Shown here: in pieces, positions 1-6,001 of the stretch
Layout of the letters: each line of letters opens with the position of its first letter
Position numbering within the stretch: the first letter of the stretch is position 1
From: Halobacteria archaeon
GTDB taxonomy: Bacteria; Pseudomonadota; Gammaproteobacteria; UBA9214
Direction: 5' to 3'
DNA length: 6,320 bases
Assembly: GCA_013041945.1 (NCBI GenBank)
Contig: JABDRC010000359.1
Location: 1 to 6,320 of the forward strand
The notes under the pieces: model-generated
Database searches by the model: none
What the model saw: the letters and a program-made list of their open reading frames with translations, nothing else
What the model was told of the DNA's origin: nothing
Translations under genes and position numbers: made by a program

Positions 1-234
1 GGACAGCAGCAGGCCGGCCGTGACGGCGAATGTCGCGTCATAGCCCAGAAAGGGCAGTTTTTCGCGGTGCCAGTGGCGGATGCCAAAGGCGGCAGCGCCA
101 ATCGGCGACAGCAGCAGGACGCCGAAACCCCATGCCAGGTTTTTCCTGAAGGCGCGCGCCGCCAGCCAAAGCAGGGCAAGCACAGTTATGCATGACATGA
201 TCTGGGTGAGAAAGATGAGTGCTTCGAAGGCCAC
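1..234 (-). CDS. Small integral membrane protein, unknown (3' end missing)
   Basis: I do not recognise this gene. It is read on the minus strand and leaves the window at base 1, so only about 78 N-terminal residues are visible. The GTG start at 234 has an AGGA seven bases upstream and gives a product opening MAFEALIFLTQIM. A TTG at 264 in the same frame would add ten residues but has no Shine-Dalgarno sequence. Two strongly hydrophobic segments lie at about residues 3-27 and 33-52, joined by a short Arg/Lys-rich loop (ARAFRKN). They are followed by a His/Arg-rich stretch (RHWHREK) and the start of a third hydrophobic segment near residue 66. This looks like a small multi-pass inner membrane protein. 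It lies about 106 bases downstream of slyX on the same strand and may be cotranscribed with it. The overlapping reading frame that opens with a Met at 259 lacks membrane periodicity and is taken as a shadow. Confidence 0.6.
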   Translation of the reverse strand, partial: MAFEALIFLTQIMSCITVLALLWLAARAFRKNLAWGFGVLLLSPIGAAAFGIRHWHREKLPFLGYDATFAVTAGLLLS

Positions 235-340
235 GATAAGATCCTGCAGAGGGCTCCATTTCAATCAATACACAGAAACATCGGCCCGGCCGGTGCCGGT
301 CTTTAGGGCTTTCTCTGACTGCCGTGGCAGCGAGTGGGGC

Positions 341-559
341 TCAGTAGTGCGGTGGCGGGGGTTCCTTGCCCGGGTCGCCTGTGCCGGTCTCCGCGAGGCC
401 CTTGACCAGTGTCTCGAGTCGCCGGATCGTGTCTGCCTGTTGCCTGAGCTGTACCTCCTGGCTGAGCAGGGTGCGTGTCATCTCGTCCAGGGCGGCATCC
501 AGATGCATCAGGCGAACTTCCAGCCCATCAATGCGATGATTCAAGTCATTGTTTCCCAT
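341..559 (-). CDS. slyX: SlyX family protein
   Basis: The 72-residue product matches SlyX in length and layout. It has an N-terminal charged heptad-like region (about residues 6-55, with RIDGLEVRL and QADTIRRLETLV) that should form a coiled coil, a short linker, and the diagnostic C-terminal PPPPHY at residues 67-72. SlyX is a small cytoplasmic protein conserved in proteobacteria. In enterobacteria it is known mainly as a neighbour of slyD, and its biochemical role is not established. The ATG start is preceded by AGGAG at a rather long distance of about 13 bases. The gene starts 41 bases downstream of the purT stop on the same strand with no clear terminator between them, so the two may share a transcript. 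The family call rests on the C-terminal signature plus the coiled coil and is firm. Confidence 0.9.
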   Translation of the reverse strand: MGNNDLNHRIDGLEVRLMHLDAALDEMTRTLLSQEVQLRQQADTIRRLETLVKGLAETGTGDPGKEPPPPHY

Positions 560-600
560 AAATAAATTGTTTCTCCTGGGCCGGCCGCACGGCAGGGCCG

Positions 601-1782
601 CTACAGCTCGACGGTGACCGCCGCCGCGCAGCGGTCCGCCTTGTCGACGGCGTCCTCGACGCTGGCACCGCGGGCAAGCGCCACGCCCATGCGTCGCTGG
701 CCGCTGACGCCGGGTTTGCCGAACAGCCGTAGCTGCGTGTCGGGTTCGCGCAGTGCGCTGTCCAGCCCGCCGAAAACGACCTGGCGGGATTCCCCGTTTG
801 CCAGTATTACGCTGGATGCGGCCGGACCATGCCGGGTGATCGCAGGAATCGGCAGTCCCAGGATGGCGCGTGCGTGAAGTGCGAACTGGGACAGGTCCTG
901 TGAAATCATGGTGACCATGCCGGTGTCATGCGGGCGGGGCGATACCTCGCTGAAGATTACCTCCTCACCACGGATAAAGAGTTCCACACCGAAAATACCG
1001 CGACCGCCCAGTGCGGCGGTGACACGTCCCGCCATGTCGCGCGCCTGTTCCAGCGCCTGCGGATGCATGACCTGCGGTTGCCAGGACTGGCGATAATCCC
1101 CGTCGACCTGGCGGTGGCCGATCGGTTCGCAGAAGCTGGTGCCGCCCGCATGGCGTACCGTCAGTTGCGTGATTTCGTAGTCGAACATTACGAAACCCTC
1201 GATGATGACCTTGCCGGCGCCGCTGCGCCCGCCGCCCTGCGCATACTCCCACGCACGCTCGATATCTGCCGCTTCCCTGACTGTGCTCTGGCCCTTGCCG
1301 GAAGAACTCATGACCGGTTTCACCACGCACGGCAGGCCGATCTCGCCGACGGCCTGCTCGAATGCGTCACGGTCAGCGGCGAACCGGTAGGGTGATGTCC
1401 TGATGCCCAGCTCTTCAGCCGCGAGCCGGCGGATACCTTCCCGATTCATGGTCAGGTGGGCGGCCCGTGCCGTGGGGATGACGGTAAATCCCTGCGACTC
1501 CAGCTCGACCAGCGTATCTGTTGCGATGGCCTCGATTTCGGGAACGATGTAGTGCGGTCGTTCCTGCTCGATGACGGTGCGCAGTGCGTTGCCGTCGAGC
1601 ATGGACAGCACATGGCTGCGGTGGGCGACCTGCATGGCCGGTGCATCCGCATAGCGGTCGACCACGATGACCTCCACGCCGAGGCGTTGCAGTTCGATGA
1701 CGACTTCCTTGCCGAGTTCGCCGCCGCCGCACAACAGGACACGGGTGGCGGTGGGGGACAACGGGGTTCCGATACGGGTCAT
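601..1782 (-). CDS. purT: Formate-dependent phosphoribosylglycinamide formyltransferase (GAR transformylase 2)
   Basis: PurT makes formyl-GAR from GAR, formate and ATP in the third step of de novo purine synthesis, as a folate-independent alternative to PurN. The 393-residue length is close to the usual 392. The nucleotide-binding start of the PreATP-grasp domain is visible (CGGGELGKE, residues 18-26). So is the substrate-contacting PEIEAIATD region (81-89). The ATP-grasp glycine loop follows (VVKPVMSSSGKGQS, 153-166), and the metal/ATP-binding FSEVSPRPHDTGMVT region lies at 277-291. The C-terminal lid domain ends at 393. All motifs look intact. The ATG start has an AGGGA five bases upstream. 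The gene is divergent from the secreted protein at 1907 and is followed by slyX. No PurR-like operator was recognised upstream. Confidence 0.97.
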   Translation of the reverse strand: MTRIGTPLSPTATRVLLCGGGELGKEVVIELQRLGVEVIVVDRYADAPAMQVAHRSHVLSMLDGNALRTVIEQERPHYIVPEIEAIATDTLVELESQGFTVIPTARAAHLTMNREGIRRLAAEELGIRTSPYRFAADRDAFEQAVGEIGLPCVVKPVMSSSGKGQSTVREAADIERAWEYAQGGGRSGAGKVIIEGFVMFDYEITQLTVRHAGGTSFCEPIGHRQVDGDYRQSWQPQVMHPQALEQARDMAGRVTAALGGRGIFGVELFIRGEEVIFSEVSPRPHDTGMVTMISQDLSQFALHARAILGLPIPAITRHGPAASSVILANGESRQVVFGGLDSALREPDTQLRLFGKPGVSGQRRMGVALARGASVEDAVDKADRCAAAVTVEL

Positions 1783-1826
1783 GGATATCCCTGCAGGTTA
1801 TCGGTCCGGGTGTAAAAACAGGTGAC

Positions 1827-1832
1827 ATTGTA
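1827..1832 (-). promoter_or_regulatory. Candidate -10 element for purT
   Basis: On the minus strand this reads TACAAT, five of six matches to the sigma-70 -10 hexamer, 44 bases upstream of the purT start. The hexamer 17 bases upstream is TTCATG, only three of six matches to the -35 consensus. The site is plausible but weak and rests on sequence match and position only. Confidence 0.35.
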
Positions 1833-1834
1833 CT

Positions 1835-1865
1835 TTGAACCCGCGCGTCCATGAAGTTGTATACT
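1835..1865 (+). promoter_or_regulatory. Candidate sigma-70 promoter for the 1907-3000 gene pair
   Basis: TATACT at 1860-1865 matches five of six -10 positions and lies 41 bases before the start codon at 1907. TTGAAC at 1835-1840 is a reasonable -35 hexamer, but the 19-base spacer is longer than optimal. The surrounding DNA is AT-rich compared with the coding regions, as expected for a promoter. This is a prediction from hexamers alone. Confidence 0.4.
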
Positions 1866-1906
1866 GAATTTTATGCAAAAGGATCCCGGGTAATCTGGAG
1901 GCGTCC

Positions 1907-2503
1907 ATGCCGATAACGGTTCGACTGGCAGTGCTGCTGCTGTCCTCGTACCTGTTTGCGCCGGTCTTGCCGGCGGCGGTGACCCACAGCGTGAACGAGG
2001 ACAATGGCCTGCGCGGCTGGCGCTTGCTCGAGGGTGACATCGAGATCGAACTGATCCAGCGTCTGCCTGACCAGACCCGTGCATTGTTCATGAACCACGG
2101 CTTCTCGCGGGAAGTCATCGAACAACTTGCACTCAGCTGCATGTTCCAGACGATTATCCGCAACACCGGTGTGTCCGGCACGGTGCAGACCATTGCCATC
2201 GATCTGACCGGCTGGCGCATGCGACATGATGGCCGGGAGCAAGGTATTCTGCTCAAAGAGCCGCTGCTCGAATCCTGGTCCGATGCGGATGCCGACAAGG
2301 CCGCAAAACTGGTGGTGCAATGGGGCATGTTTCCGACCCGGCAGGAGTACCTGCCGGGTGATTACAACTGGGGCCTGACGGCCTTTGGAATTCCACCCGG
2401 AGCAATATTCGATCTTGACGTCACCTGGCAGGAAGGCGGCAGACAGCGCACGGGCCGCATTCCGGGTATTGTCTGTGCGCCGGACGTGGACAGGCTGAAA
2501 TGA
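1907..2503 (+). CDS. Secreted protein of unknown function, partner of the TlpA-like gene
   Basis: I do not recognise the family. The 198-residue product begins with a clear Sec signal peptide: Arg at position 6, a hydrophobic core at about 7-20, and likely cleavage after LPA (residues 21-23) or the following Ala. It should therefore be periplasmic. The mature part is soluble and mixed alpha/beta in appearance. It has exactly two cysteines, Cys78 (LSCMFQ) and Cys190 (GIVCAP), which could form one disulfide. A Trp/Asp-rich C-terminal part (residues 139-187) may form a beta domain. The ATG start has a good GGAGG about five bases upstream. The stop codon overlaps the start of the next gene (ATGA), so the two are almost certainly translated together. 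The pairing suggests this protein is a substrate, partner or co-functional product of the thiol oxidoreductase. That role is inference from context only. Confidence 0.85.
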   Translation: MPITVRLAVLLLSSYLFAPVLPAAVTHSVNEDNGLRGWRLLEGDIEIELIQRLPDQTRALFMNHGFSREVIEQLALSCMFQTIIRNTGVSGTVQTIAIDLTGWRMRHDGREQGILLKEPLLESWSDADADKAAKLVVQWGMFPTRQEYLPGDYNWGLTAFGIPPGAIFDLDVTWQEGGRQRTGRIPGIVCAPDVDRLK

Positions 2504-3000
2504 GATTCACCGTTTTTTCCTGTGCACTGTTGTTCGCCGGATCCGTGTTCGCGGCACAGGTGTTGTCTCCGGTCGGGCAGCGGGTGATGGCGCCCGATTT
2601 TGAACTGGCGGATACCGAGGGCAGGATGCACCGCCTGTCCGATTACCGGGGCAAGACGGTCATAATCAATTTCTGGACGACGTGGTGCCCGCCTTGCCGC
2701 GAGGAGATTCCGTCGATGAACCGGGCGTGGAACATCCTGCAACAGGAGGATGTCGTCATTCTCGCCATCAACATGGGCGAGGACGAGGACACCATTTTCA
2801 TATTCACCGCCGATTACCCGGCTGATTTTCCGCTACTGCTCGACCGTGAGGGGGAGGTGATTGCACAGTGGCCGGTCAAGGGTTTGCCGACCACCTACGT
2901 GGTCGCGCCCGATGGCCGTATTGCCTACCGTGCGATCGGCGGACGCGAATGGGATGACCCTGAATTTATCCGCAAGATACGCGACCTGCGTGCGCAATGA
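2500..3000 (+). CDS. TlpA/ResA-like periplasmic thiol-disulfide oxidoreductase
   Basis: The 166-residue product is a secreted thioredoxin-fold protein of the AhpC/TSA-TlpA-ResA type. A signal peptide covers about residues 1-18 (cleavage likely after VFA), followed by APDFELADTEG (31-41), typical of the start of the family domain. The redox motif WCPPC is at residues 62-66 with the cysteines at 63 and 66. The cis-proline loop is GLPTTYVV (128-135), followed by DGRI (138-141). CPPC is more common in TlpA- and DsbE-like proteins than in general thioredoxins. Such proteins usually reduce specific periplasmic disulfides, for example in cytochrome c or copper-centre maturation. The target here is unknown. 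The start codon overlaps the preceding stop by 4 bases, so its partner is probably the upstream secreted protein. It converges on the copper-peptide operon, whose last gene lies within 75-335 bases of its stop. Confidence 0.93.
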   Translation: MRFTVFSCALLFAGSVFAAQVLSPVGQRVMAPDFELADTEGRMHRLSDYRGKTVIINFWTTWCPPCREEIPSMNRAWNILQQEDVVILAINMGEDEDTIFIFTADYPADFPLLLDREGEVIAQWPVKGLPTTYVVAPDGRIAYRAIGGREWDDPEFIRKIRDLRAQ

Positions 3001-3011
3001 GAGATGTAAAT

Positions 3012-3028
3012 CAACAGCTTGTGTGTTG
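3012..3028. repeat. Short inverted repeat between convergent genes
   Basis: CAACA at 3012-3016 pairs perfectly with TGTTG at 3024-3028 around a 7-base loop. It lies 11 bases past the stop of the TlpA-like gene, in the convergent gap. In the minus direction it is followed by ATTTA rather than a true T-tract, so it could be a weak terminator for the minus-strand operon. With only five pairs this is tentative. Confidence 0.25.
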
Positions 3029-3073
3029 CAGCCAGTGTGGTTTGCGGAGCGGCCGGGTCGTTGTATCACGTTG

Positions 3074-3295
3074 TCAGGGGATGCGTGCAATGTAAGTGAC
3101 AGTCCGGACCCGACCACTCACGACATCCTCAGTATCCCCCTGCCGGTCCGGCCAAACTGAGACGGCGGTCACACTTTTGGGGCCGATCGTGATGTTGCGC
3201 GTCGGTACCGCATCCTGCCCCAGGGTGGGGAAGGGACAGTTGACAAACATGACGGTGGCGACAATCGAAAAAGTTTCGTCCGTCATCATGTTCAT
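3074..3295 (-). CDS. Small hypothetical protein, possible last gene of the bufferin operon
   Basis: I recognise no family in this 73-residue ORF. The ATG at 3295 is preceded by GGGGA six bases upstream, a good Shine-Dalgarno sequence, and the ORF starts 39 bases after the stop of the DoxX gene on the same strand. Third codon positions are moderately GC-rich, as in neighbouring genes. The product opens MNMMTDETFSIVATVMFVNC and has alternating hydrophobic and polar residues suggestive of beta strands (NITIGPKSVTAVSVW, then RVRTVTYIARIP). It has a single cysteine near residue 20 and no signal peptide or clear membrane helix. The spacing and ribosome site favour a real gene cotranscribed with the copper-peptide genes. 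The short length and overlapping open frames on both strands leave real doubt. Confidence 0.5.
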   Translation of the reverse strand: MNMMTDETFSIVATVMFVNCPFPTLGQDAVPTRNITIGPKSVTAVSVWPDRQGDTEDVVSGRVRTVTYIARIP

Positions 3296-3334
3296 GGCAA
3301 GTCCCCGGTCGATGCAGCACCAGTAGCTGTCAAT

Positions 3335-3940
3335 TTAGGTATTACCGGTGTTTCTCCATCGGCGTGCAATCCAGTAGTCGAGGCTGAAATATTTTCCCGC
3401 GCCGATGAAAAACAGCACCAGCAGCATGACGAAGTAGGTGGCTGCGAATTCAATCCCGTTGTTCAGGATGACCAGGCTGCCGTTTTCTGTTAACCAGGAG
3501 TAGTTGGCCTGTTCCTGCAGGATTGACTTGGCGCGGTCCAGACGCTCGATTGCACCCTGCGTGCGCCCGGTCGCAAAAATACCGCTGCCCTCTGCGATAG
3601 CCAGCCAGCCATTTTGCCAGTGCACGCTGACCGCTGCGACCACCATGGTCACCATTAACGGGATGGCGATCCAGCGCACCGCGAAGCCGACCAGCAGGAA
3701 CAGGGCGCCGAAGATCTCGGTGAAGGTTGCGAGGTAGGCCATCAGTGCCGGGAACGGCATGCCAAGCCCCCAGTCCGGGTTGCCGAACCATTCGATGGTG
3801 CTTTCCATGCTGCCCCACTTCTTGGTACCGGCCATCCATAAAATCGGGGCGAGGTAGAGTCTCAGTGCCAGTGGCCCGAGAAAATCGAGGGCGCGAAAAC
3901 GGTCGAGCAGATTCTGCAGGCGGTTAAGGAAACCGATCAT
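3335..3940 (-). CDS. DoxX family inner membrane protein (HvfX-like)
   Basis: The 201-residue product is a DoxX-type protein with about four membrane helices at residues 21-38, 64-86, 88-106 and 160-182. Family features include LALRLYLAPILWMAGTKKW near TM1 and the TEIFGALFLLVGFAVRW segment with its acidic residue in TM2. Between TM3 and TM4 is a soluble insertion of about 50 residues (107-159). DoxX proteins are small quinone-pool-linked or uncharacterised membrane proteins, and they are recurrent partners of MNIO/DUF2063 copper-peptide clusters (called HvfX in Haemophilus). The strong GGAGG lies six bases before the ATG. The gene follows bufC by 44 bases on the same strand, so it is very probably in the same transcript. 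Its exact role is unknown; assistance with copper handling or membrane redox is inference. Confidence 0.9.
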   Translation of the reverse strand: MIGFLNRLQNLLDRFRALDFLGPLALRLYLAPILWMAGTKKWGSMESTIEWFGNPDWGLGMPFPALMAYLATFTEIFGALFLLVGFAVRWIAIPLMVTMVVAAVSVHWQNGWLAIAEGSGIFATGRTQGAIERLDRAKSILQEQANYSWLTENGSLVILNNGIEFAATYFVMLLVLFFIGAGKYFSLDYWIARRWRNTGNT

Positions 3941-3984
3941 GTTCCACCTCCCCGGGTGGCTGGTTGTTTTTTTTCGTATGTCCC

Positions 3985-4764
3985 TTATGACGGGGCTGGC
4001 GCCTTGTTTGTTCCGGTGATGATGCCTTTTTCGCGCAGATTATTCATGATCTCGAGACCGCCGTTGATCACCACCTCCGGATCGGGGTGTGTCATCTCGG
4101 CGGCGATGTGTGCCAGCAACTCCCGCCCGCTGGCCGTGGCGTTTGCTTCCAGCAGCTCCAGCAGTCGTTTGGTGACCGGGTTGATTTCCATGAAACCCAC
4201 AACATCGTCGTGATCGCGGTAGACGACCAGGCTGGTCGTGGCCTGGCCGGATTCGTCCGGCATAAAGTCAGGCCCGATCCGGTGCACCGGGTAGGCGTAG
4301 GTCATGTGCCAGACCAGTGCTGACAGCACCGGTATGTCGTTCAGCAGGTCGCCTTGCGGATCGATCGCATCCCGGTCTGTCGAGTCTTCGGCAATGGTCA
4401 GGGCAAGTTCGACCCATTCGTAATGCGCAAGTTCGTAGAGGAACGGCAGGTCGCCCGGCCGCGGTTCGCGCTCGTCGTGCAGCCAGGTCAGGAATTCGCG
4501 CGGGATTTCCAGGAACAGGGGCGTCCGGGCATGGTGATGATGGAAGTAGTCGCGCACCATGGCATGCCATGAGTCATCGTCGTGTAGTTCGCGCAGGACC
4601 GGGAACGAGCTTGACAGGAAACTCTCAACATTGTTGTAGAACAGCTCGCGGTAGATGCCCATACGCCGGTCTTCGATACCGGCCGGTGCGGGGGCATGGT
4701 CCGGGTCACGGATGTGCGCGGCGAACGCATACTGCGTGCCGATGAATTCAGGTCGTGTGTCCAC
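3985..4764 (-). CDS. bufC: BufC/HvfC, DUF2063 partner of the MNIO enzyme
   Basis: The 259-residue product is a DUF2063-type protein. An N-terminal helical domain (about residues 10-105) carries the recognisable RMGIYRELFYNNVESFLSSSFPVL region at 34-57, and FLYELAHYEWVELAL follows at 108-122. A C-terminal domain with an NPVTKRLLELL motif covers about 150-245. In characterised clusters this protein binds the precursor peptide and works with the DUF692/MNIO enzyme to modify cysteines, giving a heterodimeric synthase. A HHHH run at 75-78 is notable and could bind metal, though this is only a guess. The GTG start is preceded by a GGA about eight bases upstream and lies inside the end of bufB, overlapping it by 17 bases, which indicates translational coupling. 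The enzyme and partner would thus be made in linked amounts. Confidence 0.95.
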   Translation of the reverse strand: MDTRPEFIGTQYAFAAHIRDPDHAPAPAGIEDRRMGIYRELFYNNVESFLSSSFPVLRELHDDDSWHAMVRDYFHHHHARTPLFLEIPREFLTWLHDEREPRPGDLPFLYELAHYEWVELALTIAEDSTDRDAIDPQGDLLNDIPVLSALVWHMTYAYPVHRIGPDFMPDESGQATTSLVVYRDHDDVVGFMEINPVTKRLLELLEANATASGRELLAHIAAEMTHPDPEVVINGGLEIMNNLREKGIITGTNKAPAPS

Positions 4765-5614
4765 TGGCCGTTTCCGTTGCTGCCGTGCCCGCGTGCTGCG
4801 CCTGCCGTTCGGCTATTTGTCCGGCCTCGGCGAGCAATTCGGGCAGGGGCGGGATATTGAAATCGCGCTCGAGCAGTGTCGGCACGACGCCGAAGTGTGC
4901 ATAGGCCGTCTCGAGCAGTGACCACACCGGATCGATGACGGGTGCGCCGTGCGTGTCGACCTTCAGGTCGTCGGCCTCGTCGTAGTGGCCGGCGATGTGA
5001 AAGTAGGTGACCCGCTCGGCAGGCAATGCCTTGAGAAAGGCCTCTGCGTCATAACGGTGATTGATGCTATTGACATAGATGTTGTTGACGTCCAGCAAGA
5101 GGTCGCAATCGGCCTCGGACAGGACGGCATTGATGAAATCGATCTCCGGCATTTGCTGGCCGGGTGCCGCATAGTAGGAGACGTTTTCCATGCCAATGCG
5201 CCGCTCCAGGATGTCCTGGACGCGACGGATACGGGCAGCGACATGCTGCACCGCCTCTTCGGTGAACGGGATGGGCATCAGGTCGTACAGGTGGCCATCG
5301 TCGCTGCAGTAACTGAGATGTTCGGTATAGAAACGGATATCGTGTTCGTCGAGGAAACGTTTGACCCGGTGGACGAAGGTTTCGTCTAGCGGGGCGGGAC
5401 TGCCGATGGACAGCGACAGACCATGACAGACAAACGGGTAGCGCTCGGTAAAATAGCGCAAGTCCTTACCCATCTTTCCGCCGATCCCGATCCAGTTCTC
5501 GGGGGCGACCTCGAAGAAGTCGATATTGTGTGGTGGGTTGTCCCGCAGCGGACCCATAAGGGTCCGCCGCAGTCCAAGCCCGGTCCCGGTGACGGGATAA
5601 CGTGAAGTACTCAC
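4748..5614 (-). CDS. bufB: BufB/HvfB, multinuclear iron oxidative (MNIO, DUF692) peptide-modifying enzyme
   Basis: The 288-residue product has the full DUF692 TIM-barrel signature: GLGLR (12-16), FFEVAPENW (33-41), VCHGLSLSIGS (62-72), EHLSY (98-102), LMPIPFTEEA (112-121), ENVSYYA (143-149), LLLDVNNIYVNS (172-183), HIAGH (206-210), DTHGAPV (220-226) and LLERDFNIP (247-255). The conserved His, Glu, Asp and Asn residues in these blocks are the expected ligands of a mixed-valent iron cluster. Family members use oxygen to rearrange peptide cysteines into oxazolone/thioamide or thiooxazole groups. Here the likely substrate is the six-Cys peptide encoded 21 bases upstream. The start is GTG at 5614 with no convincing Shine-Dalgarno sequence. 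It may therefore be translated at a much lower level than the precursor, which would suit enzyme versus substrate. All motif residues look intact, so the enzyme should be active. Confidence 0.97.
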   Translation of the reverse strand: MSTSRYPVTGTGLGLRRTLMGPLRDNPPHNIDFFEVAPENWIGIGGKMGKDLRYFTERYPFVCHGLSLSIGSPAPLDETFVHRVKRFLDEHDIRFYTEHLSYCSDDGHLYDLMPIPFTEEAVQHVAARIRRVQDILERRIGMENVSYYAAPGQQMPEIDFINAVLSEADCDLLLDVNNIYVNSINHRYDAEAFLKALPAERVTYFHIAGHYDEADDLKVDTHGAPVIDPVWSLLETAYAHFGVVPTLLERDFNIPPLPELLAEAGQIAERQAQHAGTAATETASGHTT

Positions 5615-5635
5615 GGTCAGGGGATCAGCAGTCGC

Positions 5636-5929
5636 TTACTTCTTGTCGCCGCCGCACTTGCCCTCACCGCACTTGCCTTCCTTGGTGGCCTTGTCGCCGC
5701 CGCACTTGCCTTCACCGCACTTGCCTTCCTTCGCAGCCTTGTCGCCGCCACACTTGCCTTCGCCACACTTACCTTCCATGTGTGAAGAGGCCACCATGTA
5801 GCCGCTGGAAAGCTCGGACATGGCAAACGGGTTTTCCGCTGCATTGGCAACCGGTGCGGCTGCCAGTGATGTGACAAACGCTGCTCCCATCGCGGCTGCC
5901 AGAGGTTTCATTGTCGATTTTTTTGACAT
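5636..5929 (-). CDS. bufA: BufA/HvfA-type copper-binding RiPP precursor with six EGKCG motifs
   Basis: The 97-residue precursor has three parts. A Sec signal peptide (SKK basic start, hydrophobic core at about 8-24) should be cut after ANA at residue 30. A short leader-like segment follows (NPFAMSELSSGYMVA, 33-47), resembling the conserved pre-core segment of this family. From residue 52 to 97 it consists of three near-identical repeats of EGKCGEGKCGGDK plus a linker (AAK, ATK, then K at the end). All cysteines are in EGKCG motifs, at 55, 60, 71, 76, 87 and 92. In studied relatives, EGKCG cysteines are converted by the MNIO pair and the exported peptide sequesters copper. The ATG at 5929 has GGAGA nine bases upstream. 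An internal ATG at residue 7 would remove the basic SKK start and is less likely. Gene order (precursor, enzyme, partner, DoxX) supports the call strongly. Confidence 0.96.
   Translation of the reverse strand: MSKKSTMKPLAAAMGAAFVTSLAAAPVANAAENPFAMSELSSGYMVASSHMEGKCGEGKCGGDKAAKEGKCGEGKCGGDKATKEGKCGEGKCGGDKK
5639..5776. repeat. Three 48-bp tandem repeats encoding the paired EGKCG core
   Basis: The 3' half of bufA is three in-frame copies of a 48-bp unit, the last shortened by two codons. Each unit encodes EGKCGEGKCGGDK plus a short Ala/Thr/Lys linker, and within each unit the EGKCG pentapeptide is itself duplicated with a 15-bp period. The protein copies are almost identical and the DNA copies differ by a few mostly synonymous bases. 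Copy number could therefore change by slippage or recombination, in steps of two modifiable cysteines. Confidence 0.95.
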
Positions 5930-5959
5930 TTGGGTAGTTCTCCATTTCAGTTTGAAGAA

Positions 5960-5979
5960 GCAGGAACGGCTGTTCCTGC
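5960..5979. promoter_or_regulatory. Perfect palindrome (8-bp arms) in the predicted bufA leader
   Basis: GCAGGAAC, a 4-base centre and GTTCCTGC form a perfect inverted repeat ending 30 bases upstream of the bufA start. It lies downstream of the predicted FNR-dependent start near 5994, so it would be transcribed. It could be a repressor operator or an RNA hairpin affecting stability or translation. In the transcribed direction it is followed by TTCTTC, which is not a proper U-tract, so a classical terminator is unlikely. It does not match the CueR or CusR operators I know. Confidence 0.55.
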
Positions 5980-6001
5980 CGGTTTCGGTCGTTTGCCACG
6001 A

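Noticed and set aside
319..330. Palindrome CTGCC-GT-GGCAG after slyX as a terminator
   Set aside because: The stem is short and no T-tract follows in the minus direction.
80..565. 161-residue plus-strand open frame
   Set aside because: It covers slyX and the left-edge membrane protein on the opposite strand, has no recognisable domain or good ribosome site, and is explained by GC-rich shadowing.
565..602. GGCC-rich inverted repeats between purT and slyX as a terminator
   Set aside because: Pairing is mostly low-complexity GGCC self-complementarity and no T-run follows; readthrough into slyX is more likely.
928..1395. 155-residue plus-strand open frame inside purT
   Set aside because: It is antisense to a fully intact PurT with all motifs; no independent evidence of coding.
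4949..5389. 146-residue plus-strand open frame opposite bufB
   Set aside because: It is rich in Val/Asp as expected from the antisense of the MNIO gene, with no domain and no ribosome site.
5639..5776. CRISPR-like repeat array
   Set aside because: The repeats are contiguous, in frame and protein-coding, with no unique spacers.
5602..5877. Cys/Arg/Thr-rich plus-strand and Arg/Ala-rich minus-strand repeat frames over bufA
   Set aside because: These are the other frames of the 48-bp repeats. Only the BufA frame has a signal peptide, EGKCG motifs and matching operon context.
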